From: Unio delphinus
Taxonomy: Eukaryota > Mollusca > Bivalvia > Unionida > Unionidae
NCBI GenBank assembly: GCA_029339505.1
Contig: JAQISU010000123.1
Span: 4,696,501 to 4,760,500 of the forward strand
Direction: 5' to 3'
DNA length: 64,000 bases
Part shown: positions 51,440 through 63,910 of the stretch, in pieces
Layout: each line of letters begins with the position of its first letter
Numbering within the stretch: position 1 is the first letter of the stretch
Made by a program: the position numbers and the translations under genes
The notes under the pieces: model-generated
What the model saw: the letters and a program-made list of their open reading frames with translations, nothing else
Databases searched by the model: none
What the model was told of the DNA's origin: nothing

Positions 51440-51770
51440 ATTTGCTGTCTGATCTGCGTGTTTAGTTGCATCCTTGGTAATTATAAAGGTTTGACCAGCA
51501 GTTCTTGTGTCTAGTTGTTTTAATCGATCCACGGATGCACCTTTAACAATTTTGTCCACGACCCGCATTGCCAACTACTTGGCGATGGGAATAGCAAGGG
51601 AGGTCAGCGATGTGAGGGCTTTTGGTGAGCTCGAAAATAATCCACTAACAACACCGAGCCCAGTTTCGTAATAGGTCATATACGCGGATTCTCGCACGTT
51701 AACTACGTGATTGGGCTTTACAGTCCACGCATGACTTTCATAGAGGCTATTATATACCATGCCGATCTCT
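51440..51770 (-). pseudogene. Element B small hydrophobic gene (IPIAK family)
   Basis: From MVYNSLYESHAWTVKPNHVV (51760) through TYYETGLGVVSGLFSSSPKA and LAIPIAKQL, with a stop near 51575, resuming in frame with VDKIVKGASVDRLKQLDTRT and ITKDATKHADQTANIIREH. It is the better-preserved of the two copies. Gly/Ser-rich hydrophobic middle and charged C-terminus. No known domain recognised. Confidence 0.55.
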
Positions 51771-51999
51771 AACGTACAAATGTATCCTCAATGTTTCAAT
51801 CCCCAAATCTACAGCGTGTCCGTCTTGATTCACCACGAATAAAATGAATATGGATCATTCAATTATTATGCCATGTGCGTTACACAGGTTACCACCGGGC
51901 TTATAGAGATCAAGTCACATGGTTCAACGTTGGATGATAACCCAAACAAAATGTACTACTGTACAACGATCAAACTTCTTCGTTGAATTTCTTCATGGA

Positions 52000-52310
52000 C
52001 GGATTATATGTCGTGCGCGCAGAATGTTTGATCGTATCCACCACACGGATGTAATCGGATATTATGAAACTGTACTACACTCAAAATGAGACCAGTATGA
52101 TCTAAAGTGTGCGTGAGTTCCGAGCAGTCACAGGTGCAGAAAATGGCACACTGAATTCTGGTTTTGTGGCTGAGATGGTGACAATCGATATAACGCTCTG
52201 GGCTGTATTTACATTCATCTATTGCATGCATGCACATATTTCACGTAGCAAGCACATCTTTTGAATAAGTTCAAAATTCATCATCGGTCTTGTATATTTC
52301 ACAAATTTCT
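52000..52310 (-). pseudogene. Element B Cys/His-rich fragment
   Basis: A minus-strand frame with MCMHAIDECKYSPERYIDCH, IQCAIFCTCDCSEL and LHPCGGYDQTFC. The clustered Cys/His could be a metal-binding domain, but no family is recognised. It lies between the IPIAK-type gene and gene 2. 52311-52599 has scattered coding-like pieces only. Confidence 0.35.
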
Positions 52311-52599
52311 TTAACAGGTTTGTGCATCAGCCCACCGTATCAGTCCATGAGGTGACCGGGGAACAACAGCTGTCAAATCGATGTGGCTTCATTAATAACT
52401 TCGGGGGTACTTTTGTCCGCACTATCTGATCCAAAGAGTATTTATCAATAGATTCACAAGTATTTCAGGGTCACAGTGTCCACAAAAGATGAAACTTCAA
52501 GTTGCACGCACCCCGTGGTTGTTTTCTTTCTTCTCTTGTTCATCTCCCCATCTCTGTCATTCTTCTTCTTTCAGTATGAGTTTGTGTTTTAGCATTGTT

Positions 52600-52952
52600 T
52601 TCGCAACGTTGATAGTTAACTCTTTGAGGAGTGATGTCATGCATCTACGTTTGGATTGTTACTTTGTTGAAGATTTGGCTAAACCGTTTACTTTTTGGGG
52701 TTTTCCCACCTTCTGGTCAGGACGTTTATATTGTTCGATTTTCCACATGAATCTTTTTTCCTTAGTGTGAAATTGAAGTACAGGTGCTGATGTCTGATCC
52801 TGTTTAAGTTCGTCTCTATAACGCTTCACCTTTTTCAGCTTTTTCTTATGTAAATGCAATATGGATTTGTTTAAAACCATCTCACCGATCACCTGTATCT
52901 TTTTTTTCCCCATAAACTCCCTGAAAAATACTTTGGACCACTCACCATTCAT
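52600..52952 (-). pseudogene. Element B gene 2, basic helical protein
   Basis: 97 codons open from ATG at 52952: MNGEWSKVFFREFMGKKKIQ, NKSILHLHKKKLKKVKRYRD, KEKRFMWKIEQYKRP. It is Lys/Arg-rich and probably helical and nucleic-acid binding (inference). It holds the same place as gene 2 of element A. Confidence 0.5.
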
Positions 52953-53129
52953 GTATTTATCATGTGTCTTTCATTGCACATTGATCGTGTAGTCTTTCCT
53001 GTTCAGAGCCTACCAAGAACGACACCCATTGGAGTTTTAAAAATAGTCCGGCGAGCTACTGCATTAATAAGTGGAATTGTGTTGGAAACTATTACTTGTA
53101 GTCGGATGGCACGTTTGGGTTTTGGACAA

Positions 53130-53544
53130 GTGCCTAACAGCATCGCTACACCTTGAGCCTCACCAAGTTATTCGATGTCTTTTGATCTTCTCAATCGCCT
53201 CAGGCAAACGTGTAACTATCTCTGCAGTTGCTGATGTCGCTGTTTTGATAGCCTTGGTGCGCTTAGTTATTTATAAACGGGACCCGTGGCTTCATTGGTT
53301 CCAGTGAGCGTTGGCACTCGTGACCTTCTAAAATATTCTCGGCACAATCGGCAATATCTTTAATTGGCGGTTCAACTGTTTGTTCAAACCCATTTCTGAG
53401 GTCTTCTAGCGCAGTCTGTCGTTACTGAAACATAGGTTTGACCCTTTTGCGGCCCTCGGTTACTTTCCGAATTAATTCTTGCTGTTCACGAGAGACTTTA
53501 TTGCGTCGTATTTCATACGATTCAATGGTAACTGTGAAGGACAT
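53130..53544 (-). pseudogene. Element B gene 1
   Basis: Starts ATG at 53542-53544: MSFTVTIESYEIRRNKVSRE, then QQELIRKVTEGRKRVKPMFQ and an in-frame TAA, after which DLRNGFEQTVEPPIKDIAEN follows. It is charged and helical. Divergent from the integrase: the two starts face away from each other across a gap of roughly 60-100 bp, so a shared promoter is likely there. Confidence 0.5.
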
Positions 53545-53599
53545 TTTTAATTTTTATAGGATTTTTTGTTAACATGATGCTGGAGGCACTGTGAAAGAC

Positions 53600-54640
53600 A
53601 TTCGTGTTCAGACCCGCACGACATTTGCGTGGCCCACCATTAGATTAATCGTGATAAAACTAAACTTGTTCGAGGTAATCTGCGTATAATGTCACAATAT
53701 TCACTGTTACAAATTTATTTACCCGTAGCTCGAAAGATTTCTCGCGGTTTTTTGATGTCCCAACGACGAATGAAGTTTATCTAGCTAATTTGTTTTTTCT
53801 TCTAATGCGATTGTGTCCATGATGAAGAAGGTAACTGACGCACCAATAAATGCCCGCTCACTGTTATCGGTGCGGTCAGTCGATATAATAAAGTAGCTGA
53901 CGTCTAAAAATTCTGCCAGTGCAACAGATGCACTCATTCTCATTTATGAACGTGGCTCATTCATGGCACGTTTGATTCAAGTGGATCATGGCAAGGAATT
54001 TCTGGAATATCGCGGTCCCGTTAGTGACCAAAGATCGCGTATGCGTACGTGTCAGGCATATCAGTGTATATCGTTACCATCTGTTGTGGAGGGATTTAAT
54101 CGCACACTTATGGAACGGTTATTCGGTCATCAGTACGCACAGGAATATCTGGTAAGACCAGAGAAGTCACAGAAGTGGGTAATCCGACTTCAATTCATCA
54201 TAGCTGCCCTGAAGAATGAATTCACACACACGACGGTATTGAATCCAGCCAATGTGATTCGACAACGACTGTGGCGGTTACTCATAAAATAACTTCACAG
54301 CCAGCACCATTACAATCGGTTGGTTATAAACTTGTTTGGTATTTGCATGTGCATAGAGGTTTTGAAGGTGGACCACAACGCCTTGCCACTGACCCGGTGT
54401 GGATTGTGGGTGTGTTATCATTGGATTGATAATCCAAGACAAAACGAAACAGCTACCAATTGGGTCAATCATGCTTGGTGGAGCAATTACAACCAGCCAT
54501 ACATTTGTGCGAGAGGAATTGTACGTCGCTTCAGAAGACACAGATTTGCGGCAGAATTTGTGTCGACTCTTAGTTAACGCGCGCCATTTGCTATTGCGCG
54601 ATGACCAAACGCGTATGTGGTGATGGCATCGGAGAGTATC
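53600..54640 (+). pseudogene. Element B retroviral-type (DDE) integrase
   Basis: Plus strand. Upstream pieces (IYLPVARKIS, about 53710; VIGAVSRYNKVADV, about 53860) lead into a 109-codon frame at 53963-54292: LIQVDHGKEFLEYRG carries the second catalytic Asp region, VVEGFNRTLMERLFGHQYAQ the catalytic Glu, and WVIRLQFIIAALKNEFT the core's last helix. C-terminal pieces follow (GGPQRLATDPVWIVGV at about 54370; FVREELYV at about 54505). The first acidic residue seems to be Asn in YLANLF, and several shifts break the frame. This integrase type recurs in invertebrate virus-like elements; it would insert the element's DNA into the host genome. Confidence 0.82.
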
Positions 54641-54779
54641 CACTGGGGATAGTATTCAGCAGAGAAAAACATGTCTTGGTGCATAGGTATACATCTATGT
54701 AATGGTTCTTACACCGGGTCATGTGTGCCGTGTATATAAACTCACGATGGTCTCAATCATATTACCTGTACAGCGCGTG

Positions 54780-57130
54780 CTTGAAATCTTTCTGCACCAT
54801 CACATGTGGAACACTGTTGGCTTTTTAAAAAATGTTTTTGATCCCGACCGCAACTGAGGGCAGTTTGGGCCACAGTCCCACATATTCTTCGATTGGTTTA
54901 CATGAGCAATCATCTTTAAACTGGCCCAACACATGTATGGTACATGAATGGATAGGAGGGTGTATATTAGCTCGTATACAATTTGCTGGTTAGTCCTGGC
55001 TGGGAATTGTCTGGATATACGTTGTTGGTGTTCATGTGAAGTAGCAATAAGTCGATGTACATCATCACGACGCGATCCCGATAAAACGGTTTGATCGTGT
55101 CGAAGTAAAATTCGTACACGCACAGCTTCGACAAGTCGAACACTAACGACTCCACGTCATCTGAGTTTGGTTTCTTCTGTAAACGACCACAATATCGCAA
55201 AGATTTTTCCGGTCTCGAAGAGTCTGCATTGGGCTTTTAGAGTATGCCATGCTCAGTACTTTCACGGATAAGATCTCCGAATTCGCTTGCTCAGATTCTA
55301 ATTGGTTTTCCCAAACACAGCATTGTTTGTGAGCTTGAAGAAATCGCAAAATTCCTGAAACACACCTGCGAGCAACACTACTGTGCGCAAATACAGATTG
55401 TGAGAGTCGGTAAAATTTGTTGCTATCAGAGGTAGACCAAACGTTTTTTGAATGTTCGTTGTTGGTGCCGGAAATACCTTCGCGTGACAACGATGAATTA
55501 AATGGTTCGATTGGTGGCAGTAGAGTTTCGGTAAATATGTTGCAGTTGTACATGCATTCCGCGTGATCAGGTAATAATTGGCAGGACAGTAACAATGAGG
55601 GATTTTCAAGTTCTTTTCCGTCACATAGCTGATTATCATCTCTAGGGACGAGTTCATAAACTGGACTGAATAGATGAAATGCAACCATCTTAGCCGAAAT
55701 GCTGTGTATTTTTCCATCTTGTTCGGGATCATGTAGGTCGGTGATTTAGATGCCGTACCTACTGCTTGCATAATCAAGTGGCCATTGTAGCCACGCAGAT
55801 TATGAAGCGCTAGTGATATGGAAATAATGATAAACGTTTACAACAGAACGTTTACTTTTGTCGTTGAACAGGCTTTGCGCTTTGTCATTGAAAGCTTTTC
55901 ATAAATCTACAAATGAAGGGCTGCAGAAAAATAAAGATTATTATCCATCTTATTTGAGTCTGCTGGTGAATCGAGCTGTTGACAAATCCATTGCGCCGTG
56001 ACTTCGATCAGTTGGATGAATATAAACCTCCACTATGTCCGGAACCCAAGAACTGGGTGCGATAAAGGACCCGTGACTCTGATGTGCCATCGTATCGAAC
56101 CAAAATGTTACAAAACCCTCATGGAACTTGTTCTGCGACTAGTACTATCTAGTCCGCCTAGTTGCACGGTCAGATACTCAAAATCCGCTTAGAGTATGTT
56201 GGAGGCCTTCATGTTTTGATGATCTGCAGTACATTTGATGGTGTTTTAACAGGCTTGGGCATGATTGTGCGCTGAAACCTTTTACTGAAACTTTCGTAAC
56301 AAACGTCTTGACTAGTGAGCAGTGTGTGAGTGATAGACACACGCATGCATGCATGCATGCAACGTCTACACTTATATTTCTTGTTGTAGTACTTGGTGCA
56401 GATTAAGCAGCCGACAATAATATATTTTATCCATACATAGTGCCAGACCGATTCTGAGTCTTTCATTTCAGTCAGCAACAGAATTATCAATTTGGGTTCG
56501 GCCGTTTTGACCGTTGGGAGATAGTGTGAATGGATAAAAGCCTTCGTCATAGACGAACAGATTAAGAGCAATACCTATTTTCAGTGTTTTAAATATATTC
56601 AAGGTGGCCTTGGTCACTTGCAAGTTGAAGTCGATATCGCCAAAGTTGAGTTTAGCAAGGTGTTATCGATATATTTTTAGGTCTCTCTTGATTGTCACTG
56701 GCCTGGTATAGTGCCGATACGATGGCCTACTCAAAACAACGATTATCAAAAGTCTTCACATTGATCACTGACCGTGGTGGGATCCACTATGGTGTTGCTG
56801 TGTAACAGGACAGAAAACGGATGATACGGAAAGATGTGGACATCGACCAGGAAGTATCTTTTGCGTATCCATCCTGATCTTGAACTAATGTATTTCTTCA
56901 ACGTTTCGATAATCTTTTCGTTGCCTCTGCCGGTTTCATCGCTGATTGCGCTGCTGTTCTTGTGGTACAGAATAAAAAATCCACCGAGTAGTAGTTTTAA
57001 ATCCATCCTAGCATGACCAAATGAGCGCCGAGAACAGTGTCTGATTTGGTTCAAAGTTATGTAACACCGCTATGACTCCATGAATTAAAATTGTCAGCAG
57101 TTGTCGAGCATCTTTGCTTGGTGTGTAGGT
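54780..57130 (-). pseudogene. Element B family B DNA polymerase (protein-primed type)
   Basis: Minus strand, C-terminus at left. N-terminal pieces: KKYISSRSGWIRKRYFLVDV (about 56890). Then a Cys-rich block (KYKCRRCMHACM, about 56360) and MPKPVKTPSNVLQI (56220-56260). Palm motif B is FFKLTNNAVFGKT (55300-55345). Then LVFDLSKLCVYEFYFDTIKP leads to motif C, MYIDLLLL, with Asp at 55051-55053; the second Asp normally found in motif C is absent, so catalysis is lost even locally. Three or more frames are needed to cover the gene. Such polymerases copy Polinton/adintovirus genomes by protein priming. 54641-54779 is spacer. Confidence 0.8.
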
Positions 57131-57574
57131 GGGCGTGTTAATGGTAACGTGATTTCCATCTCACCACTACGTTTCTGAAATTTTAATTCGGACACTTGTG
57201 GTTGTTTTTGTTTTTCCACGAATATACTGAGCCGCTTTAATAGCAATAGCAGAGGAGGGACTTTTTAATTCTTCTTCAGCACAAAGATAGTTTTGTTAAT
57301 ACGAGTCTATTATTGCAAGGATATCACCTTTTCTTGCACCACTGGGATTTCGGATATGGTGCTCGCACGCAAATTGTCTTAGTTGCTTTACCGTTGCTTA
57401 TGGTGTCGCTAATGCTGCCGCTAAGGTAGTGACATCCGGTAGTCGTGGTCGCGTTTGCTAATTCAGGACAAAAATTGTTACCAGTAATTCATTATTGCCT
57501 GCTTTTCACATCTGATTTGGTATGCATATACCACGCTGCTGTATAAACCGTCTTAGCTGTGGCACCCTAGACAT
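57130..57574 (-). pseudogene. Element B SAP-like fragment upstream of the polymerase
   Basis: ATG at 57572-57574 starts MSRVPQLRRFIQQRGICIPN, followed by a stop, then VKQLRQFACEHHIRNPSGAR + KGDILAIIDSY, which looks like a SAP-type DNA-binding helix pair (LR.F....I..PSGARK.D.L). It could be the N-terminal extension of the polymerase or a separate small gene. Confidence 0.45.
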
Positions 57575-57609
57575 GTCTATACTAAGTGTAGGCCGAAGAG
57601 TCCTTTTTA

Positions 57610-58880
57610 ATTGAGAAATTTTGTCAATTATCATTTATTTTTTGTTGTTGTAGCGGTGGTGGCATCAGTTTGTGTTTGTGATTGGGAAGCCAGGGGAGTT
57701 TTGTGGTTTCAATTTCTGTCTGATAAGTATATATTACTCCGGAAAAGATCCATAAGGCTGACAAAATTGCTTTCGATATTTGACTTCGAAGCCACGCTAA
57801 AGGTAAGGTCGTGACCATAATCCTTAATGTAATATTTGCGTTAGTATTCTGCAATACTCGTAATGGCATGATCTGCTACAGGGTTTGTATTTTCTATATC
57901 AAGTTGTTTTAATTTGTTGAGTTCAAATATCACGGGGTGTCTGTGGTTCATTGCCACGAAGCTTCCTATTTACATAAATTTGTCTAACTGTCAAAAGCAT
58001 ACTCAAATCGTCTCAGAGGCGTAGCGATGATATTTTGCGCCCGGGGACGAACTATAAAATTGGCGCCCCAGCGATCTTGTGACCGATTTATTACCCTTGT
58101 TTACTTATTATAATGTAACGTTGCAAGCCTCATTTTGGCGCCCCTGTACCTTGGCGCCCGGGGAAATATGTACCCCCTGCCCCTCCCCCCTAGCTACGCC
58201 TCTGAATCGTCTTTCCCTGATTTATCAACCAGCCTGAGTATGACTGCCACTCGTCGCAGCTTTATCTCCTCCCCCCGCATCAGGTAGTACACGGATTGCA
58301 ATGCTAGGTGGATGGCATGCCTCACCGAGTCCATTTCGCGACTTTATGGTAAATCGAAATTTCAGATAGGCATTTTGATAAACAGTGCCTCATCCTTTTG
58401 GAGTTTGCTCTCATAACGTTATCTGTAAACGTGCGCCAGATGAATTTCAGCTCCGTATCAGTCCAGATGAACTCAAATGACCTATCACTGAGTACTGTGC
58501 CACCTCTAATACGACCAGACTATGGGTGCTTGTCTACACTTACGTCATTTTTCTTGGAGCGTTGTTAAATGTCCTCAATCGTATTTGCTACAGCACTTTT
58601 AGCAACAGCGTCATAAAATAGTTTCAGGTGCTTGGATATTTCCTCTTCTGCGTCGCTGTAATATGTTTCGCATATCCACTGTGAGTCCGCATGCCGTTCT
58701 TATATGTATGGTCTTAAAGCGTGTATAATTTGGTTGCTCTGAAACATCTTCGTTGCTTACGTAATCAAAACTACCACTCGCTTCAGACGCAATTTACGAG
58801 TTTACCTGTTTCTTTTAAGGATTCACTCATTCATTAACGATATCCTGCAGTTTATTTTTGTTTCCTTTCTTCATAAATAT
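57610..58880 (-). pseudogene. Element B upstream gene, unidentified, split by a MITE
   Basis: Coding-like minus-strand sequence begins MKKGNKNKLQDIVNE (about 58873), with pieces ASGSFDYVSNEDVSEQPNYT, YYSDAEEEISKHLKLFYDAV, LALQSVYYLMRGEEIKLRRV (about 58280) and DKSGKDD at the MITE edge. After the MITE it resumes with MLLTVRQIYVNRKLRGNEPQ, KLKQLDIENTNPVADHAITS and LTFSVASKSNIESNFVSLMD (about 57750). No family recognised. Because coding signal is continuous on both sides of the MITE, the gene predates that insertion. Confidence 0.5.
58014..58204. mobile_element. hAT-type MITE with perfect 8-bp target duplication
   Basis: Ends CAGAGGCGTAGCGATGATAT and, on the complement, CAGAGGCGTAGCTAGGGGGG. 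The target duplication AATCGTCT is at 58006-58013 and 58205-58212. In reverse orientation it is nearly the same sequence as 41162-41342, so both are recent. Confidence 0.95.
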
Positions 58881-58889
58881 GTTTTCGTT

Positions 58890-59090
58890 TATTTCGTTTC
58901 ATTTTAAGATCACTGCCAGATTTACCAGCTTGTTAGCGTACTCTGGCTTTGTTTCGGATACTTTGAACAACATCGTTTGGGACTCTTTTATAAATATGTA
59001 TGACGCATTTAAACGATTCTGTGATTTTAGTTTTTCTACTATATCTCTGATCTTCCAATCTTTAGCACGATTACGTCACTGCTTGATACA
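58890..59090 (-). pseudogene. Short coding-like remnant, unknown
   Basis: About 56 open minus-strand codons: RAKDWKIRDIVEKLKSQNRL, NASYIFIKESQTMLFKVSET, KPEYANKLVNLAVILK and stop. Composition is protein-like; no family recognised. It may be the last gene of element B on its right side. Confidence 0.35.
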
Positions 59091-60722
<1,632 letters not shown>

Positions 60723-60785
60723 TGTGTAAAGAGATATACGGAAACAGACAGACAGACAGATACATACAGAAATGCAGACAGACAA

Positions 60786-61093
60786 AGAGACCGCTCAGGT
60801 GGCCTAGTGGTTAGAGCGTCCCTCTCGGATGCGGGAGGTCGTGGGTTGAATCCCCGGACGAGTCATATCAAAGACTTATAGCGATAGTACTAACAGCTAC
60901 CTCGCTTGGCGCTAAGCAATAAGATGTTAGTGTTAGGACTGGTCAGTCTGGTGTCAGGTTAAAGTGACTGGGTGGGACATCAATCTACATGTCTGTGACA
61001 TAATGTCCCAGTGCTAGAGATCATTATAAACTGCAACACTGCAGACATCGTAGCGATCTGACTGAAAAATTGTTCAAGCTACGTTAAACATCC

Positions 61094-61097
<4 letters not shown>
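60786..61097 (+). mobile_element. SINE-B, best-preserved copy, with (AC)n tail
   Basis: tRNA-like head with A-box GTGGCCTAGTGGTTAGAGCG and B-box GTGGGTTGAATCC (one base short of the canonical GGTTCGAATCC). The body has AGGACTGGTCAGTCTGGTGT and ACTGGGTGGGACAT; the tail ATAAACTGCAACACTGCAGA leads to CCAAATAACACAC and the AC run at 61098-61139. The head could fold like a tRNA, but as part of this repeated unit it is a SINE promoter and not a tRNA gene. Confidence 0.88.
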
Positions 61098-61140
<43 letters not shown>

Positions 61141-62650
61141 CTATATATGGCTGACCAGTGTTTACGACAGTGGGTACTGTTTTGTAAGATAAAATAGTCC
61201 TCGCATATAATAGCTTGTTTTGTTGTAGCGTTGCAAACATAATTATTCCAAACAAACTTAAGCTACTCGTACACAATGCGGTTACTCATTGAATTATTTA
61301 AGTACCACACTGCCAATACAATATGCAGTCAATCTATGACGTGGCATGGAAATTATAATCTCAACTGCATGTATGAGGAGCGAATATGGATAGATAATAA
61401 TGAGTTTAAACTTGACTTATCTTTACATTCATTCCCTTAAGAATAGTGGATCAGGACGGTTACAGGTATAACTTGTATTTTTGTTGCTGAAGAAACACGA
61501 TTGAAAAATAACTTGTAGTATATTAGTATATAGGTTGTGTACATTGTTTTTACATTTGCTGTCATTCTTTTCAAATTTCTAATCGAGAAAGGACTTTTAA
61601 AAATATTTTTTGGTAGATTTGTTTTTATGGAGATTCATACACAGCTGGGTAATAATCTCGGGCTGATTTTGATGCAAGCATTTAACTACCATACATATAT
61701 GTATTTGCTTCTTATTGCTTCTTATTCTGTTATTTGTCTGTTCTTCTCACCCATGTCGCACCTGTGTATCTTCGACCTGAGTGAGATATATATACATACC
61801 ACTACATCAAATGTTAAGATAAGTGTGTCTGTGCATCTAAATTAACTTGGACACATGCGATCTGACGAGGTGTATAGTACTATGTATATATTAACCTCAC
61901 GGCGAGGACACTGTTATGACTAAAGGTTTGTATGGTGTGCAAAAAAGGGTTATAACGACGAGTAGAGTTGCAAAGGTATTCAATTATATTTGCAACGGTT
62001 TCCAGTTACCTTTTTAACGTTAAATTTTGCGTTATCAGAGATAAACTATTTGATACATCGCTGGACACTATTTTATACACCACAGGACACTACTTAAAAT
62101 CTGAAGGTAGTGATTGATTATGACAGTGGTTTGTAGACACTAACAAATAACGAAGTACGTTGTCTTGACAAGACGATTTAATTGAAAAGATTTCATGCTA
62201 TTGGAGGTTATGAAAAATGACTAATATGTCACTATGTGTGTCCCATACATTTGAAATGAAGATAGATTGCGCAATTTATTCCATAACTGGAAATAAGATG
62301 ACCGATATGCTCACTTTCTTACTATAGGATTTTGGAATGTCAGATTAGATTTCAGGTAAGTCATCCAGTTTTTCATTTGTATTAACACTGAAACATTTAG
62401 TAGCAGATCTCACCTGGTTGACCTGCCATGCTTTCATGATACGAGTAACCATTTCTTGGAAATACTGTTTGATTTCAAGAAAAGTTCATGACCAGGGCAA
62501 GAAGGCAAGATAAGTTTGTTGAATGGTTTGGAATATAAATCAATATTAGATTAGGAAATCTAACATGTGCTTTGTTTTCATTTACTAGTAGAAAATATGC
62601 ATATTGATTCATTAAGTTTATACATAATAATATGTACCATTTATGTCTGC

Positions 62651-62704
<54 letters not shown>

Positions 62705-63069
62705 ACATAAGAAAATATCATTCTGGATATTAGGGTATATTTATAACAATAGCAAATGAGTCCCAAAATACAAATATGCTTAAGTTCGAAAACTCACTTT
62801 CTAGCAATAAAGAGCAAGAACTGATATTTTAAAATTATTGTAAATGATATTTAAATTAATAGAAAACATCGAGTTTCTTGTATGTTACAATGAATATGTT
62901 TCGGATCATAATACCCGACTCTTAAAGACATGCACACGACACAAAAACTTACACCAACTTTATCAAAAAAGGAAGAATTTTAAGTTGCCTGCATCTTAAG
63001 TTCACTCTTGTGATATTTGTAATTATGTATTTTTTATGTGGACTTTCAACTTTACATTATAATGCAAAT

Positions 63070-63128
<59 letters not shown>

Positions 63129-63282
63129 GCGTGACGCAAGACGGTATGATATTGCCCCTTTGTTTATTCTAATTTCTCACCACAGCCGTTTCTTCTTGAT
63201 TGCAAAAATTTGGTTTGACTAGGTTTCTCACGCAGCAGGTCACTATATTAAATTAGTGTCTTAGAGTTTTTAGCGTATCCAA
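61098..63282. other. Non-coding, with (AC)n and (CT)n tracts
   Basis: (AC)n at 61098-61139 and 62652-62702, (CT)n at about 63071-63124. The 102-codon frame at 61537-61845 is hydrophobic and matches nothing. No other feature seen. Confidence 0.5.
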
Positions 63283-63640
63283 TCAGAAGGTCAGAAAAAA
63301 CGCTTCGAAGACAATCTGAACGATGTATTGAAAACGTTCAACATAAACCCTGATTCCTGAGAGCAAACAGCAAGCTATCGAGTCACTTGGCGTTCCTCTG
63401 TGCACAAAAGCTCCATGTTGTGAAAATCTAGCAGAACAGCAACCGAAGAGCCGAGGGTATAAGCCAGAAAAGCACGTGCCATCAACCCTCCTGAAGCTGT
63501 CCCACCCATCCCCTGTTCCTTATGCGAACGAATATTCTTTGTAAGGGTTTTCAGCCACCTGCTCACAAACAAAACAGAACCAGCCCCTCCAACCCTCGGA
63601 TGACTAAAGAGATCCTCGTCGAATCGACGGATAAGAGCCG
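63283..63640 (+). mobile_element. LINE-Z 3' end, plus strand, 5'-truncated
   Basis: GGTCAGAAAAAACGCTTCGA, GCTATCGAGTCACTTGGCGT, and the terminal CCTCGTCGAATCGACGGATA match the complements of 15447-15812 and 28620-28990. It encodes the same RT thumb plus finger region, broken by a stop and shifts. Confidence 0.85.
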
Positions 63641-63649
63641 TTATATATG

Positions 63650-63910
63650 TAAGGTAGAATCTGATTGGTAGTTGAATAATTTGGTCGATTTTGTTGGCTA
63701 CTGACTTGTTCATGTTAATTATGTTAGATTCAATCTGATTGAAAGTTTAATCTCTTGGTCGGTTTTTATACTTGTGTTAGCTTGATAGTGTTAGTTATGT
63801 TAAGTCGAATTTTATTGGAAGTTGAATAATTTAGCTAGGTTTTCAATTTGTTGTTTTTAGTTATGATAAACAGATTGGATGTTTGGTTCTCTGGTTTTTA
63901 TTAGTCTTTT
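63650..63910 (+). repeat. Degenerate about 80-bp tandem repeat
   Basis: The words GATTGGTAGTTGAATAATTT, GTTAATTATGTTAGATTCAA and TTTTATTGGAAGTTGAATAA recur about three times with changes, directly after the LINE end. 63911-64000 has nothing visible. Confidence 0.5.

Noticed and set aside
34796..59090. A single large virus spanning both A and B
   Set aside because: The terminal repeats close at 45934, the structural cassette is present twice in the same order, and TIR sequence does not recur at the outer side of B.
60786..60865. tRNA gene candidate with A-box and B-box
   Set aside because: The same head recurs attached to the SINE-B body and an AC tail, and the B-box has lost a base, so it is a SINE promoter.
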